64,000 nucleotides of DNA from the NCBI RefSeq assembly GCF_016808335.1, contig NC_053149.1:58767922-58831921 (forward strand). Reading direction: 5' to 3'. The translations under genes and the position numbers were made by a program. Shown in pieces: positions 11,454 through 23,646 of the stretch. Within the stretch, counting starts at the first letter, position 1. Every line of letters starts with the position of its first letter. The notes beneath the pieces were generated by a model. That model made no database searches. It worked only from the letters and a program-made list of their open reading frames with translations, and was not told the DNA's origin. Source of the DNA: Panicum virgatum (Eukaryota > Streptophyta > Magnoliopsida > Poales > Poaceae).

Positions 11454-12339
11454 TTTTACTGGAGCAAGCATGCTCTTGCTCCACACTGAAGCTATTGAGA
11501 TCTTGGAGCTATTATCTGGTGTCGAAACACAGGTAGCGGGACTGCTACTTAGGAACGATGGAGCGCACTAGAGGAGAATCAACGGTTGACCTTGTGATGC
11601 TGCTCAGTAGCCCGTGCCAAAGCTTAATTCACCTTCGCTACCTTGCTTGTATGTAAGGCTAAGAACTAGACCGCCATTCACTGTGACTATAACTAGCATC
11701 TTTGATGTAGACAATCTTCGACTTCTATTGTATCTGGCTGAAGCAGCTTGCTCAACTATGTGAGAGAAACCCAAGTTATACTCATGCCGGATTATCCCCG
11801 AAGTAGAGACCCTGAACTTTAATTGGACCATCCACAGCATCCGGTCGTGATCACAGTTTTCGTTTTCGTGCTTCTTGGTGGTTGAATTTGTTTTCTAGAT
11901 TAGCTCTGCTCTGCGTTGCCAACTAATATAATATAGCTCCAAGATTTGCCCCATGTACCTAATACTGGAGCAGTGGGCCCCTTAAACTGTACAGGTGGGT
12001 CTTATGGTACTGTTCGGTCTTCGGTGAGCTCAAGGAACATTTCAGGCAGCCACATTTTTACCTTAAACTGTACAGGTGGGTCCTATGGTACTACTGTTCA
12101 GTGAGCTCAAGGAACATTTCAGGCAGCCACATTTTATTGTTCACTGGGCCCCTGTACTATTCATTTTCTAAAAAATATTATGCTAGTCTCCTTTTGCAAT
12201 TGTTATTGCCATTGTCTATGAATGGTAGCAAATGTATTTGTTTTTTTGCAAGGTACAAAAACAACAGTTAAACTTTGTATTTTGCGTATTGTGTTCACCT
12301 ATGATAGTCTTCAAATAATCATAAACTCAAAATGTAGTC
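11454..12339. other. DRB 3' region with a 75-80 bp tandem duplication
   Basis: Probable 3' UTR and downstream DNA, with no ORF of interest. Positions about 11981-12059 and 12062-12136 are near-identical copies of a segment containing AAACTGTACAGGTGGGTC and AGCTCAAGGAACATTTCAGG. Confidence 0.5.
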
Positions 12340-12999
12340 GAAGAAACGCCACACGCGGGTCTCGCCACGTCCGCCACAGCACTCCACGTCACAGATCTGT
12401 TTCAAAAGTTGCCATCAGGATAGAGGCAGAGTTGCCCCGCTTCCAAGAGCCTCCAAAGAACAGCCATGCCCCAACAGAAGACCGACATCACCTTGTTGCT
12501 CCACCCGCGCAAAAGGCTCCCGCCGCCATGCCAGCAAGCCAAGGTAGTCACTTGCGCCGTCTTCCGACGATGTATCACACCGGAGTAGTCCAGCAGAGCT
12601 GAGCCACCGGCCGCAATCCGCTGCAAGCCAAGTCGTTGCACGATGTCGATGCCGCAAGCGCCGTCGCCTGACGTTGTCCCGCACCACACAGACAGTTGCC
12701 TAGTAACGCCAGCCGCCACGGTCCGCTGCCAGTAGTCGTACCGACAAAGTGAGATAACCCCTGACCGCCACCAGAGGAGCGAACGCTACCGCGCGAGCTT
12801 TACAACCCCCATGAAGCATGCCAACCTGCACAAAACCGCTCGACACCACCACCGAAAAGGGGCCGTCCAAGAGCCGTCATCACCGGCAATGCCAGAGCAG
12901 AGTTGGGTCTCAAGAGACGACGCCTCCGCCGAGGGGACGACGCTAGTGACGCCGCCGTCGCTCGTCTAGAGAACTAGAAGGGTTTTCACCCAGAGAACC
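12340..12999. other. GC-rich block, left part (unidentified element)
   Basis: A sharp change to GC-rich sequence without a recognisable protein. It resumes at 24990 after the Sirevirus, whose GAACC target duplication (12995-12999 and 24990-24994) shows the two parts were once contiguous. It may be the body of an older retroelement or gene-capturing transposon. I found no terminal repeats for it. Confidence 0.4.
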
Positions 13000-14317
13000 T
13001 GAAAGTGATCTAGGCCCCTAAGTAGGTTTTGGTGAATAATGACAAAACACATATATATTTAATTATGTAATTGAGCATGTGTGCAGGTGATGAATATGTA
13101 TAGGTGAATCAAATGATGATGTATGGCCCCCAAAAAGGAAATGAAAAGGCGGTGTTTAAGTGTACTCATGATATTAAATTTTATATTTGAAATTTGAGTA
13201 TAGGGACGCCGTACTATCAAGAGGGACTTGATTCAAGTGTTTCGATTTAAATCTTGTGCTTAAGAGAACCTAGACAAACACCTGTGAGCCACAAAATACA
13301 CTCAAAAGAGCAAAACATGAGCTTTCATCCTGCCTAACCCGGATACTCCGGGTATAGGGCCGGATACTCCGGACCCTGTTGCCCGGAGTGTCTGGGTGCT
13401 GCTCTTGGGCTGAAAAATTAGGGTTGCCCGGAGTCTCCGGGCATATAACAGGAGTCTCCGGGTAACTGTTCACCCAACGGCTATTTTTGGGTCAAAGGGT
13501 ATAAATACTCCCTCCTCTCCTTCAGTTCAGTCTCTCTTGCCATTCCTTCGAGCTGAACTCCTCCTAAAGCCAAAAGAGAGCTCTCTCACTCCCCTCTCTT
13601 CATTCTTGAGTGATTCCTTTGAGGGATTTGAGTGAGAAGCAAGCAAGAGTAAGGATTCGTGCTAGTGAGCCTCATTCCCACCTCTTGAGCACTTGGTTTT
13701 GGTCAAGCCCGCGGATTCAAGTTTGTTACTTTTGGAGCCTTGTGCTCATAGACGGCTAGGCGTGCTTGTGACTGCTCAGTCAAGGTTGTGAGCTGCACAA
13801 GAAGTTTGTAAGCTCCATTCCTCGCCGAGGAATCCATAGTAAGTGACCTTGGGCTTGAGAGGTGATCTCGCCCTTGGGAGAGGAGCATAGGATTTCTTGA
13901 GCACCATCTCTCGAATCCTTCCTCAACGGAGACGTAGCACCTTCGGGTGTGAACTTCGGGAAACAAATCCTTGTCGCTTTCGTGTTAATTTACTTGATTT
14001 CATTGCTATTTGCTTGTGAGACTTCTTTTCTAGGGTTTGAGCTCGATCTACTCACTCACGAGTTTCTAGTGAGTTTTGTTTGTTGGATATCAACCTTAAG
14101 GAACCCCTGGTACTCGTACTTTATCTCGATCTACTTTTCATACATAGATTCCTGCAGTTTCTTTTCAGTTTGTTCATACCTCTAGTTATAGCTCCGGATA
14201 CTCCGGACAAAAAAACCTGGAGTATCCGGGCTGAGTCTGCGTCTGACAGTTTTTAAGTGTCTTTGAGTTGCAGATTGCCTATTCACCCCCCCCTCTAGGC
14301 ATCTTAAGGTCCTTTCA
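13000..14317 (+). repeat. 5' LTR of Sirevirus 1
   Basis: 1318 bp. It contains palindromic CCGGA-type modules at 13340-13465 and 14190-14235, and a TATA box. A transcript leader of about 0.8 kb follows the TATA box. Confidence 0.95.
13500..13507 (+). promoter_or_regulatory. TATA box of Sirevirus 1 5' LTR
   Basis: TATAAATA in the context AAAGGGTATAAATACTCC, followed by a pyrimidine-rich start region; the same context occurs at 24147-24154 in the 3' LTR. It is the best candidate for the element promoter. Confidence 0.7.
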
Positions 14318-14374
14318 ATTGGTATCAGATCCAGGTTCTCCATTCAAAGGGCATAACCGTCCGGAGATGTCAAG

Positions 14375-16970
14375 ATGTCGGATGATGAAAATAATCCAGA
14401 GAATCCGGTTGACGAGGGTGAAAAAGACGATTCCGGTGATAAAAGAAACAAGGACAAGAATGCAGAGCCATCCAACAACAACAAGAAAGAAAAGAATAAG
14501 AATGGTGGAGAAGAAAGTGAAGACGAGACATCCGATGATGAGATGTCTTATGAGAAGTGGAAGGCATGGAGGAAAAAAAAGAAGGAGCAAAGGAAGAAAA
14601 AGTCTAGCTCCCGAGTTATTATTGATTCTAGTGATGACCCCGACACCGATTCCAAGAGAAGAGCCTCACGCTCTTCAAACAAGGGCAGCTCATCAAGGTC
14701 AAAAGGCAAAGGTGATTATCGAAGAGTTGCTCATGACTACACTTTTTCACTACCTAGTGAGCACAATGCATCAATCCACATGGGCAAGCCACCTTTCTTT
14801 GATGGGACCGGATACAATCAATGGAAGACAAAGATGTACGGCTACATGAATGCAATCCACAAGGATGTGTGGAAGGTTGTAGAGGTTGGGTGTGAACTAC
14901 CGGAAGAAGATGAAACTCCAACACCCATTCAATCATATGTGCTCCAACGAAATTTTCAAGCATTGAACATGCTTCACACATCCGTGAGCCCCGAAGAATT
15001 TAATAAGATAGAAGATGCACAAACCGCCAAGGAGGCTTGGGACACTCTCCTAGTGAACCATCAAGGGTCAAGAAAAGTACGTGAATCAAGAATCAAAACT
15101 TTGAAGATGAATTGAGCTTATTCTCCATGAAGAAGGATGAAGGTGTGAAAGAGATGTATAACCACATGAAGAAGATCACAAATCAAATCAAATCTCTTGG
15201 TGGTGACAAGTGGGGTGACCGTGAGATCGTGGACAAGCTCTTGACCGTGTATATGGCTAGGGATGTTACTCTACCTAGCTTGATTAGAGCTGAAAGAGGA
15301 TTCAAGCACTTCACCGCCGAGAATGTCCTTGGAAGAATTGAGGCTCACCATGATCAATTGAAGAGAGTCAAGATTAACCAAGATCTAGCCGAGCTTCAAG
15401 AACAAGCAGCCAAGAATAGTGGGTTGGCACTTCAAGCTAAGTCAAAAGGCAAAGAAAAGGCAAACCAATCCTCAAAAAATGAAGGCACTAGTAGTGATGA
15501 TGATGATAACGAGCTTGATGATGAGCAAATGACCTTCTTTATCAAGAACTTGACAAGAGTATTGAAGAAAAGCAACTTTAGAAACTTTGGGAAGAAGAAG
15601 AAGTATGAGCCAAGAAGAAGATCTAATAGGCCGTGCTTTGGGTGTAACAAAGTTGGGCATTTCATTGCCGATTGCCCGGAAGAGAAGAAGAAGAATAAAG
15701 ACACCAAAGAAAGCACATCCAAGAGATATAGATCAAGATACAAGAAGCAAGAAGCAAGCCAGAGAAGCTCATCTTGGTCAAGAATGGGATTCACAACAAG
15801 AAAGTGAGTCCGAGAAAGAAGATGTTGCAACCATGGCTTTTAAGACATCATCTCAACATCCTACAAGCTTGTTTGAAGATCTCACCGACGATGAGGATGA
15901 AGATCCTATCATGTGCTTCATGGCTAAAAACTCCAAGATAACATCTCCAAACTCATCGGACGATGAAATGGATAATGAAGTAGAAGTTGTTAAACTAGTC
16001 AAGAAATATGGTAAAGGGGCCGCAACTAAAATGATGAAATTAGTTATGAAACTAGATGAAGCGGATGCGACTCGAAACACAAGAAGAATTGCTTAGACTT
16101 GAGAGGGAAAAATTTAAGGCTCTTGAAAAGGACCTCGCCAATGAAAGGGAGGAAAACAAGATGCTTGTGAACTCAATCAAAGTCAAGAATGGCACTCTTC
16201 TTGAGTTGAAAGAGTCACTCTCTAGTGAAAAAGAAAAAGTGGATGATTTGACTAGAAAATTTTTCTTTGTCAATGTCACTAACACTTTCCTAAGGAAGAA
16301 TAATGAGAAACTTCAAGAGAGCATGTCAAGCTTACAAGCTAATCACACGGCACTTGAAGTTCAATTTAATACTCTTTGGAAAAGTACTTCTAAGACTAGA
16401 GAGACATCTAATTCATCTAGTCCTTCAACAAGTAATGGTTGTGCACGGTGCTATAACATCGATATTCAAACTTGTGCTACTAACCATGTTGAGATAAATG
16501 CAATGAAGAAAGAAATGTCTAGACTCACTCATTTGTTGCAAGAAGGGGCTCCATCACATACTCAAGTCCCAAAGAAAAATCCCTCAACAAGGGTAGGTGA
16601 GTTTGAGAAACACACCAAAGGATTTGGGTCAAGATACATGAGCAAGTTTGGGTTTGAAAAAGGTAATGGACTTGGTATGAATGGGCAAGGTACTCCACAT
16701 GCCATTCCATTTATCAAGAACAAGAACAAGACCGCCTTGGGTGCTCAAGGAGGTCTAGTGAACATGACCACTCCCATTCACAAGACAAATGATGTGGTTC
16801 AAGAAAGTGGTCATGTCAAATTCATCAAGAGAGGGACAACATGTGATGAGGGTGCTAAGATTGCTGCATCCTCATTCAAAGAAGATAAGTTCAAAGCCTC
16901 TAACCCAACCAAGATCAAGGCGCAAGAATCATCTTATGTATCCTTTTTTATGCCGATTATGTATTGTTAA
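14375..16970 (+). pseudogene. Sirevirus 1 gag with long C-terminal extension, frameshifted
   Basis: The first part (14375-15115) is acidic/basic low complexity followed by the copia Gag core (FDGTGYNQWK near residue 145). The reading continues in another frame from 15112 through a CCHC zinc knuckle (CFGCNKVGHFIADC, about 15634-15675). Further frame changes near 15780 and 16060 lead into a coiled-coil-rich segment (REKFKALEKDLANEREENK) and a Gly/Lys-rich tail ending at 16970. The long extension after the knuckle is usual for Sirevirus gag. Three breaks make this copy non-functional. Confidence 0.88.
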
Positions 16971-17102
16971 GGAACCACCGTGGTAAAGTGGTTGCCAAGT
17001 TTGTAGAACACCGTACATGGAACACAAAAGTGAAAAGCTATGTATGGGTGCCCAAAGTTCTTGTGACTAACATTAAAGGACCCAAGTATTGTTGGGTACT
17101 TA

Positions 17103-20100
17103 AAAGAAAAGAGTAACTTTGTTTTGTAGGGATACTCCTCCGGTGGATCAACTTGGGTGATTGATAGTGGATCCACAAATCATATGACCGGAGAAAGAAG
17201 TATGTTCGAAACAATAACCGCATCAAGTGGAGATCATTTCATTAACTTTGCGGGAAATCAAAAGGGAAGAGTGCTCGGTACCGGTAACATTAATCTAAAC
17301 TCAAAGTTCACTCTCTCAAAAGTTCTTTTAGTTGAGTCACTTGGTTACAATTTATTGTCCATCTCACAACTTTGTGATTCGGGCTTCAATTGTTTGTTCG
17401 CTAACGAGGGTGTGACCGTCATTAGAAGAAGCGATGACTCCGTTGCTTTCAAAGGGGTGCTCAAGGGAAAGCTCTATCTTGTGGACTTCTCTCAAGAGAA
17501 GGCTCAACTTGACGCTTGCTTGATAGCAAAGTCTAGCTTGGGTTGGTTATGGCTTCGCCGACTAGCTCACGTTGGGATGAGAAATCTCAATAAGCTTCTA
17601 AAGGGGGATCACATCCTAGGACTAACAAATGTTTCTTTTGAGAAAGATCGTGTTTGTAGTGCATGCCAAGCCGGGAAGTAAGTTGGTGTTTCACATCCAT
17701 CAAAGAGCATCGTCACCACCACCAAGCCATTTGAACTTCTACATATGGATCTCTTTGGCCCGGTGGCGTACATTAGCATTGGTGGTAACAAATATGGTCT
17801 TGTCATTGTTGATAATTATTCCCATTTCACTTGGGTATTCTTTTTGCATGACAAAAGTGTAGTGCAAGAGACCTTTAAGAAGTTTGCAAAAAAGGCTCAA
17901 AATGAATTTGAGATTAAGATCAACAAAGTGAGGAGTGACAACGGTACCGAATTCAAGAACACTAACGTAGAAGAGTTTCTAGATGAAGAGGGCATTGGTC
18001 ATGAGTTCTCGGTTCCATACACCCCTCAACAAAATGGAATTGTTGAGAGAAAAAATAGAACTCTCAATGAGGCCGCAAGAACAATGCTTGATGAGTACAA
18101 GATCTCGGATCAATTTTGGGCGGAAGCAATCAACACAGCATGTCATGCAATCAACCGCCTATATCTTCACAAGATCTTGAACAAGACGGCATACGAGCTT
18201 CTACTTGGTAAAAAGCCTAACGTGTCTTACTTTAGAGTCTTTGGAAGTAAGTGCTTCATTCTAAACAAGAAGCTCAAGAACTCTAAGTTTGCACCTAAAG
18301 TTGATGAAGGATTTCTTCTTGGTTATGCCTCAAATGCTCTTGGCTATCGTGTTTTCAACAAAACCTCCGGTTGTGTTGAAATAGCGTGTGATGTGACATT
18401 TGATGAATCTAATGGCTCTCAAGGGAAGCAAGTTGATAATGTTGTAGAAATGGAAGAATTATCAAGTCAAGCCATCAAGAAGTCGGCGATTGGTGAGATA
18501 AAGCCTGAAGAACAAGTGGACAATGATAATGATGATGAGTTGATGTTTCAAGGGCCATCTACCTCTACATCCGCTGCAAAACCCGGAAACTCCGGATATG
18601 AAGCCGGAGACTTCGGACATAATGACCGGAGTATCCGGACTCCAGACCGGAGTATCCGGTTCACTCAAGCTGAAACAACAACTCAACAACAAGATAAATC
18701 TCAAGATGATAGAAAAGCTGAACCAATCCAACATCAATCCTCCATTCCACATCCAAGAGTTCATCACATAATCCAAAAGGATCATCCTATGGATAATATC
18801 CTTGGAAGTATAATTAAAGGGGTAACCACTCGATCTCATTTGGCTATGTTTTGTGAACATTACTCGTTTGTTTCTTCTTTGGAACCTCTTAAGGTAGATG
18901 AAGCATTGGATGATCCGGATTGGGTGATGGCTATGCAAGAAGAATTGAACAACTTCACTCGGAATGAAGTCTGGTCCTTAGTAGAAAGGCCCAAGCAAAA
19001 TATCATGGGAACCAAGTGGGTCTTTTGAAACAAACAAGATGAACATGGCATGGTAACAAGAAATAAAGCTAGGTTGGTTGCTCAAGGCTACACACAAATC
19101 GAAGGTTTGGATTTTGGTGAGACTTATGCTCCCGTAGCTAGGATTGAGTCAATTCGTATCTTGCTTGCCTTTGCTACTCACCATGATTTCAAGCTATATC
19201 AAATGGACGTGAAGAGTGCTTTCCTTAATGGACCATTCTCCGAGTTAGTATATGTTTAGCAACCACCGGGTTTTGAAGATCCCAAATTCCCAAACCACGT
19301 CTATTTGCTCCATAAGGCGCTCTATGGGCTCAAGCAAGCCCCTAGAGCATGGTATGAATGCCTTAAGAACTTTCTCTTAAGGAAAGGCTTTGAAATAGGC
19401 AAAGCTGATCCTACTCTTTTCACTCGCAAAGTTGATAGAGAAATCTTTGTGTGCCAAATATATGTCGATGACATTATATTTGGCTCTACTAACAAAACTT
19501 GGTGCGATGACTTTAGTAGGATTATGACAAAGAGATTTGAGATGTCTATGATGGGTGAGTTGACCTTTTTCCTCATATTTCAAACCAAGCAACTCAAGGA
19601 TGACACTTTCATTAGTCAAACCAAATACATCAAGGATATGCTCAAGAAGTTTGACATGGAAAATGCCAAGCCCATCAAAACTCCCATGCCAACCAATGGG
19701 CATCTTGATCTCAATGAAGATGGCAAGGTTGTGGATCAAAAGGTATATCGCTCCATGATTGGATCCCTTCTTTACCTTTGTGCATCTAGGCCTGATATTA
19801 TACTTGGTGTGTGCATGTGTGTAAGATTTCAAGCTAATCCGAAAGAATGTCATTTGATGGCGGTTTAGAGAATCCTAAGATATTTGGTCTTCACTCCTAA
19901 CCTTGGTTTATGGTATCCCAAGGGCTCATCTTTCGACTTACTTGGCTATTCCGATTCGGATTATGCCGGTTGCAAAGTGGATCGAAAGAGCACTACGGGG
20001 ACTTGTCAATTCCTCGGCCGGTCCTTAGTAGCTTGGAGCACTAAGAAGCAAAATTCGGTTGCCTTGTCCACGGCGGAGGCCGAGTATGTCGCCGCCGGTG

Positions 20101-20414
20101 CGTGTTGTGCACAACTCTTGTGGATGAGACAAACGTTGAGTGACTTTGGTTGTCATTTTAATGCAATTCCTCTATTTTGTGACAATGAGAGTGCAATCAA
20201 GTTAGCAAACAACCCGGTACAACACTCCCGAACAAAGCACATAGATATTCGTCATCACTTCTTAAGGGATCATGATGCTAAGAGAGATATTGCTTTACAA
20301 CATGTAAGCACCGACGGGCAACTTGCCGATATCTTTACTAAGCCTCTAGATGACTCAAGGTTTTGTGCTTTGAGAAATGAACTAAACATCTTGGATTCTC
20401 GTAACCTAACTTGA
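17103..20414 (+). pseudogene. Sirevirus 1 pol, open in one frame except for four nonsense codons
   Basis: Domains in order: protease (VIDSGSTNHMTG, about 17157), gag-pre-integrase with a degenerate zinc site, integrase (RSDNGTEF, then NGIVERKNRT), a linker holding palindromic modules (18582-18662), RT ([19 protein letters not shown] at about 19460) and RNase H (YSDSDYAG, STAEAEYVA), ending at 20414. Stops at 17679, 19026, 19257 and 19866 all lie in the same frame as the flanking coding sequence, so no indel is needed to explain the decay. Confidence 0.93.
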
Positions 20415-21312
20415 ATTACTGCATACACTTGAGTGATCATAGATTAAGTGGTTCTCAAAATGAAAAGATCTTGAAAACTTTCAAGAATGTGTGACTTTTG
20501 TTTTATGAAAAGTTTGATTCTTCACTTTACTCACTTGAGATCATTGTTCTCCTTGATTGGTTGTTGGCTGATCTTGAGTCGAGTAATTTCTCTCACACCT
20601 TTAGATCTTCAAAATCTATCTATACCAAATCCATCTAGATCAAGTTCTTTTGAGCCTTTTTCTGCTCAGTTTGAGGGGGAACCGGAGTCTCCGGCCTGAT
20701 ACCCGAAGTCTCCGGACAGTCCGAATTCTCCGGTCCAAAGGCCGGATACTCCGGATAATTAATTTTTCCTATATATACTGCGAGGGTGTCGGGGTCAAAC
20801 CGTCCTCAAGTCCTTTTCACCGCCGCCGCCGCCTCCTCTCTTCCCCTCACCTCATCTCACGCCCTAGCGGTGATTTCGACCTTCCAACCATCAAGAACTC
20901 GTCAATCCTTGAAGGAAGGTTCTCCTCTCCTCCGGAAACTCCGGGGAGGCTTTGGATTTGAAGTTCCCGCGCTCTCAACGGTCTCAAAGGTATTTTGAAC
21001 TTCGGATCGCCCGATCTCCCAATGCCGTAGGTTTCTTTGAAAGATCTTTAGGGCATCTCTTCCTAGCATGTGTAGGAACCTTTCGCTCAAGTTTCACGCA
21101 AATCCCATGGCAAAATCCTTAGATTTTTGTAACCTAGGTTTTCAGGTGCTCGAGTTCGGATACTCCGGATATACACTCAGATACTCCGGACCCTCGGGGC
21201 CGGAGTTTCCGGGGATATACCCGGAGTCTCTGGACTGGATCACCACAGGCACATCCTCTTCCTCCAAATCCTATCCAGCTTGGTCTTGATGTTACTTATC
21301 TATTCTTTAGGC
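20415..21312 (+). other. Sirevirus 1 spacer between pol and the extra ORF
   Basis: No coding region is convincing. It holds palindromic CCGGA-type modules at 20680-20760 and 21157-21235. A pyrimidine stretch ending TTCTTTAG at 21310 sits directly before the ATG at 21313. That looks like a splice acceptor for expressing the downstream ORF. Confidence 0.5.
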
Positions 21313-23028
21313 ATGGTGATGCCACATGCTGGTGAGTCCTTGGAGGATGTGGAACAAAGAAGGCAAAAGCGGCATCATGATCCTCGTGCTCAAAGGGAGA
21401 ATCCCCATCCAAACCCTTCAAGGGAACTGCGTCCACGACATCGCGCGGGCAAGGAACCCGCAGACAGCAGTTCAAGAAAGGAGCCAAGGAAAGCTCCTTA
21501 CATTATGCAAAGCCGACCCGCGGCTCCTCCATCCCATCCGACTCCAACAAGCAAGGGTATTGCTCATGACATTTGTCCTAAAACCCCTCCTCTCTTGCAA
21601 GTTGAATACTCTTCTGAGCAGCGCAACTATCCAAGCATTCCAAGGCTTCATAGACCTGGAATTGTTCCTGGCTTTGCGGTTGAGATGGAAAGGAATTACT
21701 ACAAGCAAGATGTGGCACTTAGGGAGGCACGCAAGGAGAAAGTCTACAAATATGACAAGAGTGAAGGTCTTGAGAGGCGTTTTTGGTGTAAACTCCCTGA
21801 AGACTTCTATTCCTCAGTGGTGATGCGCAAGTCTCGGGCTCCCATTGTCCCATGCAAGTACATGGATTGGAAATATTATGAAGATATGAAGGATCCATTC
21901 TTTAATGAGGCTATGGATAAGTGCGAGATGGGTTTTTATGACATCATGGGCTTTCGCTATGATTGGAATGAGGAGATCCTAGGTCAATTTCACTCTTCCT
22001 TGTACTATGATGAAAAGGACATTGCTTTCTATTGGACCACCGAGGGAGTCAAATATGGAGTAGATTACATGACCTTCTCTAGGATACTTGGACTTGGCAC
22101 TAAGGATGAGAAAAAAGATCATATTCATGTTGAGGAACAACTCAAGCCATATCAAGTACCTACCTTGTTCTTCAATCCTATTTGCGCTCAGGAAGGAAAG
22201 GCAAACTATCTCCTACCGGTATACTATGCAATGAATCAATTCTTTAGAGCCACCATTGATGCAAAGGATGGTGATTCCGTGGCACTTAGATACTATGCAG
22301 TAAACCTTCTAGCCCGTGCTTTGCCTAGTGGAAAACCTTTTTGCATCATGGACTTCATTTGGAATGAGCTAAGAAGGACTATGATTGAGGCCAAGAAGTC
22401 ACTTCCTACTGCACCGTATATCATGTACATGATTGAGGGGGTGACAAAGGTCACATTTCCAAAGACGATCAAGCATGAACCTCTTCACCTCCGTGCCCGC
22501 TCTGGTGATGCACCACCTCTTCCTCCATCTCATGTCGGTGCAACAAGAAACCCAAGATATGATCTTGCTCCATCTTCTTTGGGTGGCTCTTCATCGTCTC
22601 GTCACCGTCACCATGACTCTTTTGTGAAGAGGGCCCTCCGCAGCTTGTTCGGAATGTGCAGGAACATTGCACAAGATGTTCATGAGAACGCAAGGTCGAT
22701 CAATGAGATTCGGGGTCACATGGGGCTTCCTTTGGATACGCACCGCGAGCTCCCGGCCTTCGATGATCCATTTGCTGAGTAGGATGCCGCCGATGAGGCT
22801 GTTGTTGCTGCGGCTCATGCTCCACTTCCTCGTGCTCGTCGCCAAGCACGTTCTCCTCATTGTCGTGCTTCTACTTCCTCTCGCCGTGCTCCTCCAAGTG
22901 GCCCAGAGATCTTTGATGAGGAAGAGGAGACCGAGGAAGACGCGCCCCTCGACTACCGCGAGCACCCCGATTCAGCTGAAGATGAGGACACCTCCGAGGA
23001 CGTCGCCCAAGATGAAGATGATGAGTAG
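21313..23028 (+). pseudogene. Extra post-pol ORF of Sirevirus 1 (plant transposon protein domain)
   Basis: Open from 21280 to 22782; the ATG at 21313 follows a likely splice acceptor. A basic, Pro-rich N-terminal part precedes a globular region of about 300 residues rich in aromatic and charged residues (KYMDWKYYEDMKDP, YGVDYMTFSRILGLG). A His/Ser-rich linker and a helical segment follow. After an in-frame TAG at 22780 the same frame stays open to 23028 with a very acidic tail, so the stop looks secondary. Such ORFs in Sireviruses are often called env-like. I see no signal peptide or membrane anchor that would support an envelope role, and the function is unknown. Confidence 0.75.
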
Positions 23029-23646
23029 ATAGACTTCATGCTCCTTTTCATTCCCTTTTTGGCACTTGATGACAAAGGGGGAGTGAAGGTGTCATTTATG
23101 TACTCATTTGGGCTTGTATCGACTTGTATTGAACTTGTTTCCATTTCGTTTCGAACTCCTTTGATCTTTGTAAGGACTATGTGGTGTGAGAACATTTGTA
23201 ATGTGTGCTACTCTGTGCTTAGCTTTCATATTTGTCTCTGTTCTAAGGAATTTGTGCTAGTGTGAGAATTCTTTCTCTGACTTGGTGACTGTTTTTCTGT
23301 GTTCTGGTTCAGAAGGGCCGAATACTCCGGGCTACAGGCCGGATTCTCCGGATTACCTGACCGGAGTCTCCGAGTCTCGCTGGCAGACACACTTTTTATT
23401 AAGAGCATAACATGTCATATGCATCACTCATGTTTTTGTACGCACCTGTTCACCCCACTGTTAAACATATAGGAGTTTTTGTGGTTCTCTTGATATATGT
23501 CAATTGTTGACATGTTAAGTCAAAATTGAAATTCAAAGTTCATGGCATACATTAAGGGGGAGCTCTTATATGCTAGATGTTTATTGTTTTATGTTAATCA
23601 AATGAGCTACATGTGGGTTGTCATCAATCACCAAAAAGGGAGAGAT

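Noticed and set aside
21280..23028. Envelope gene of an endogenous retrovirus
   Set aside because: No signal peptide is convincing, because the hydrophobic start lies before the likely splice acceptor. No membrane anchor or Env motif is visible either.
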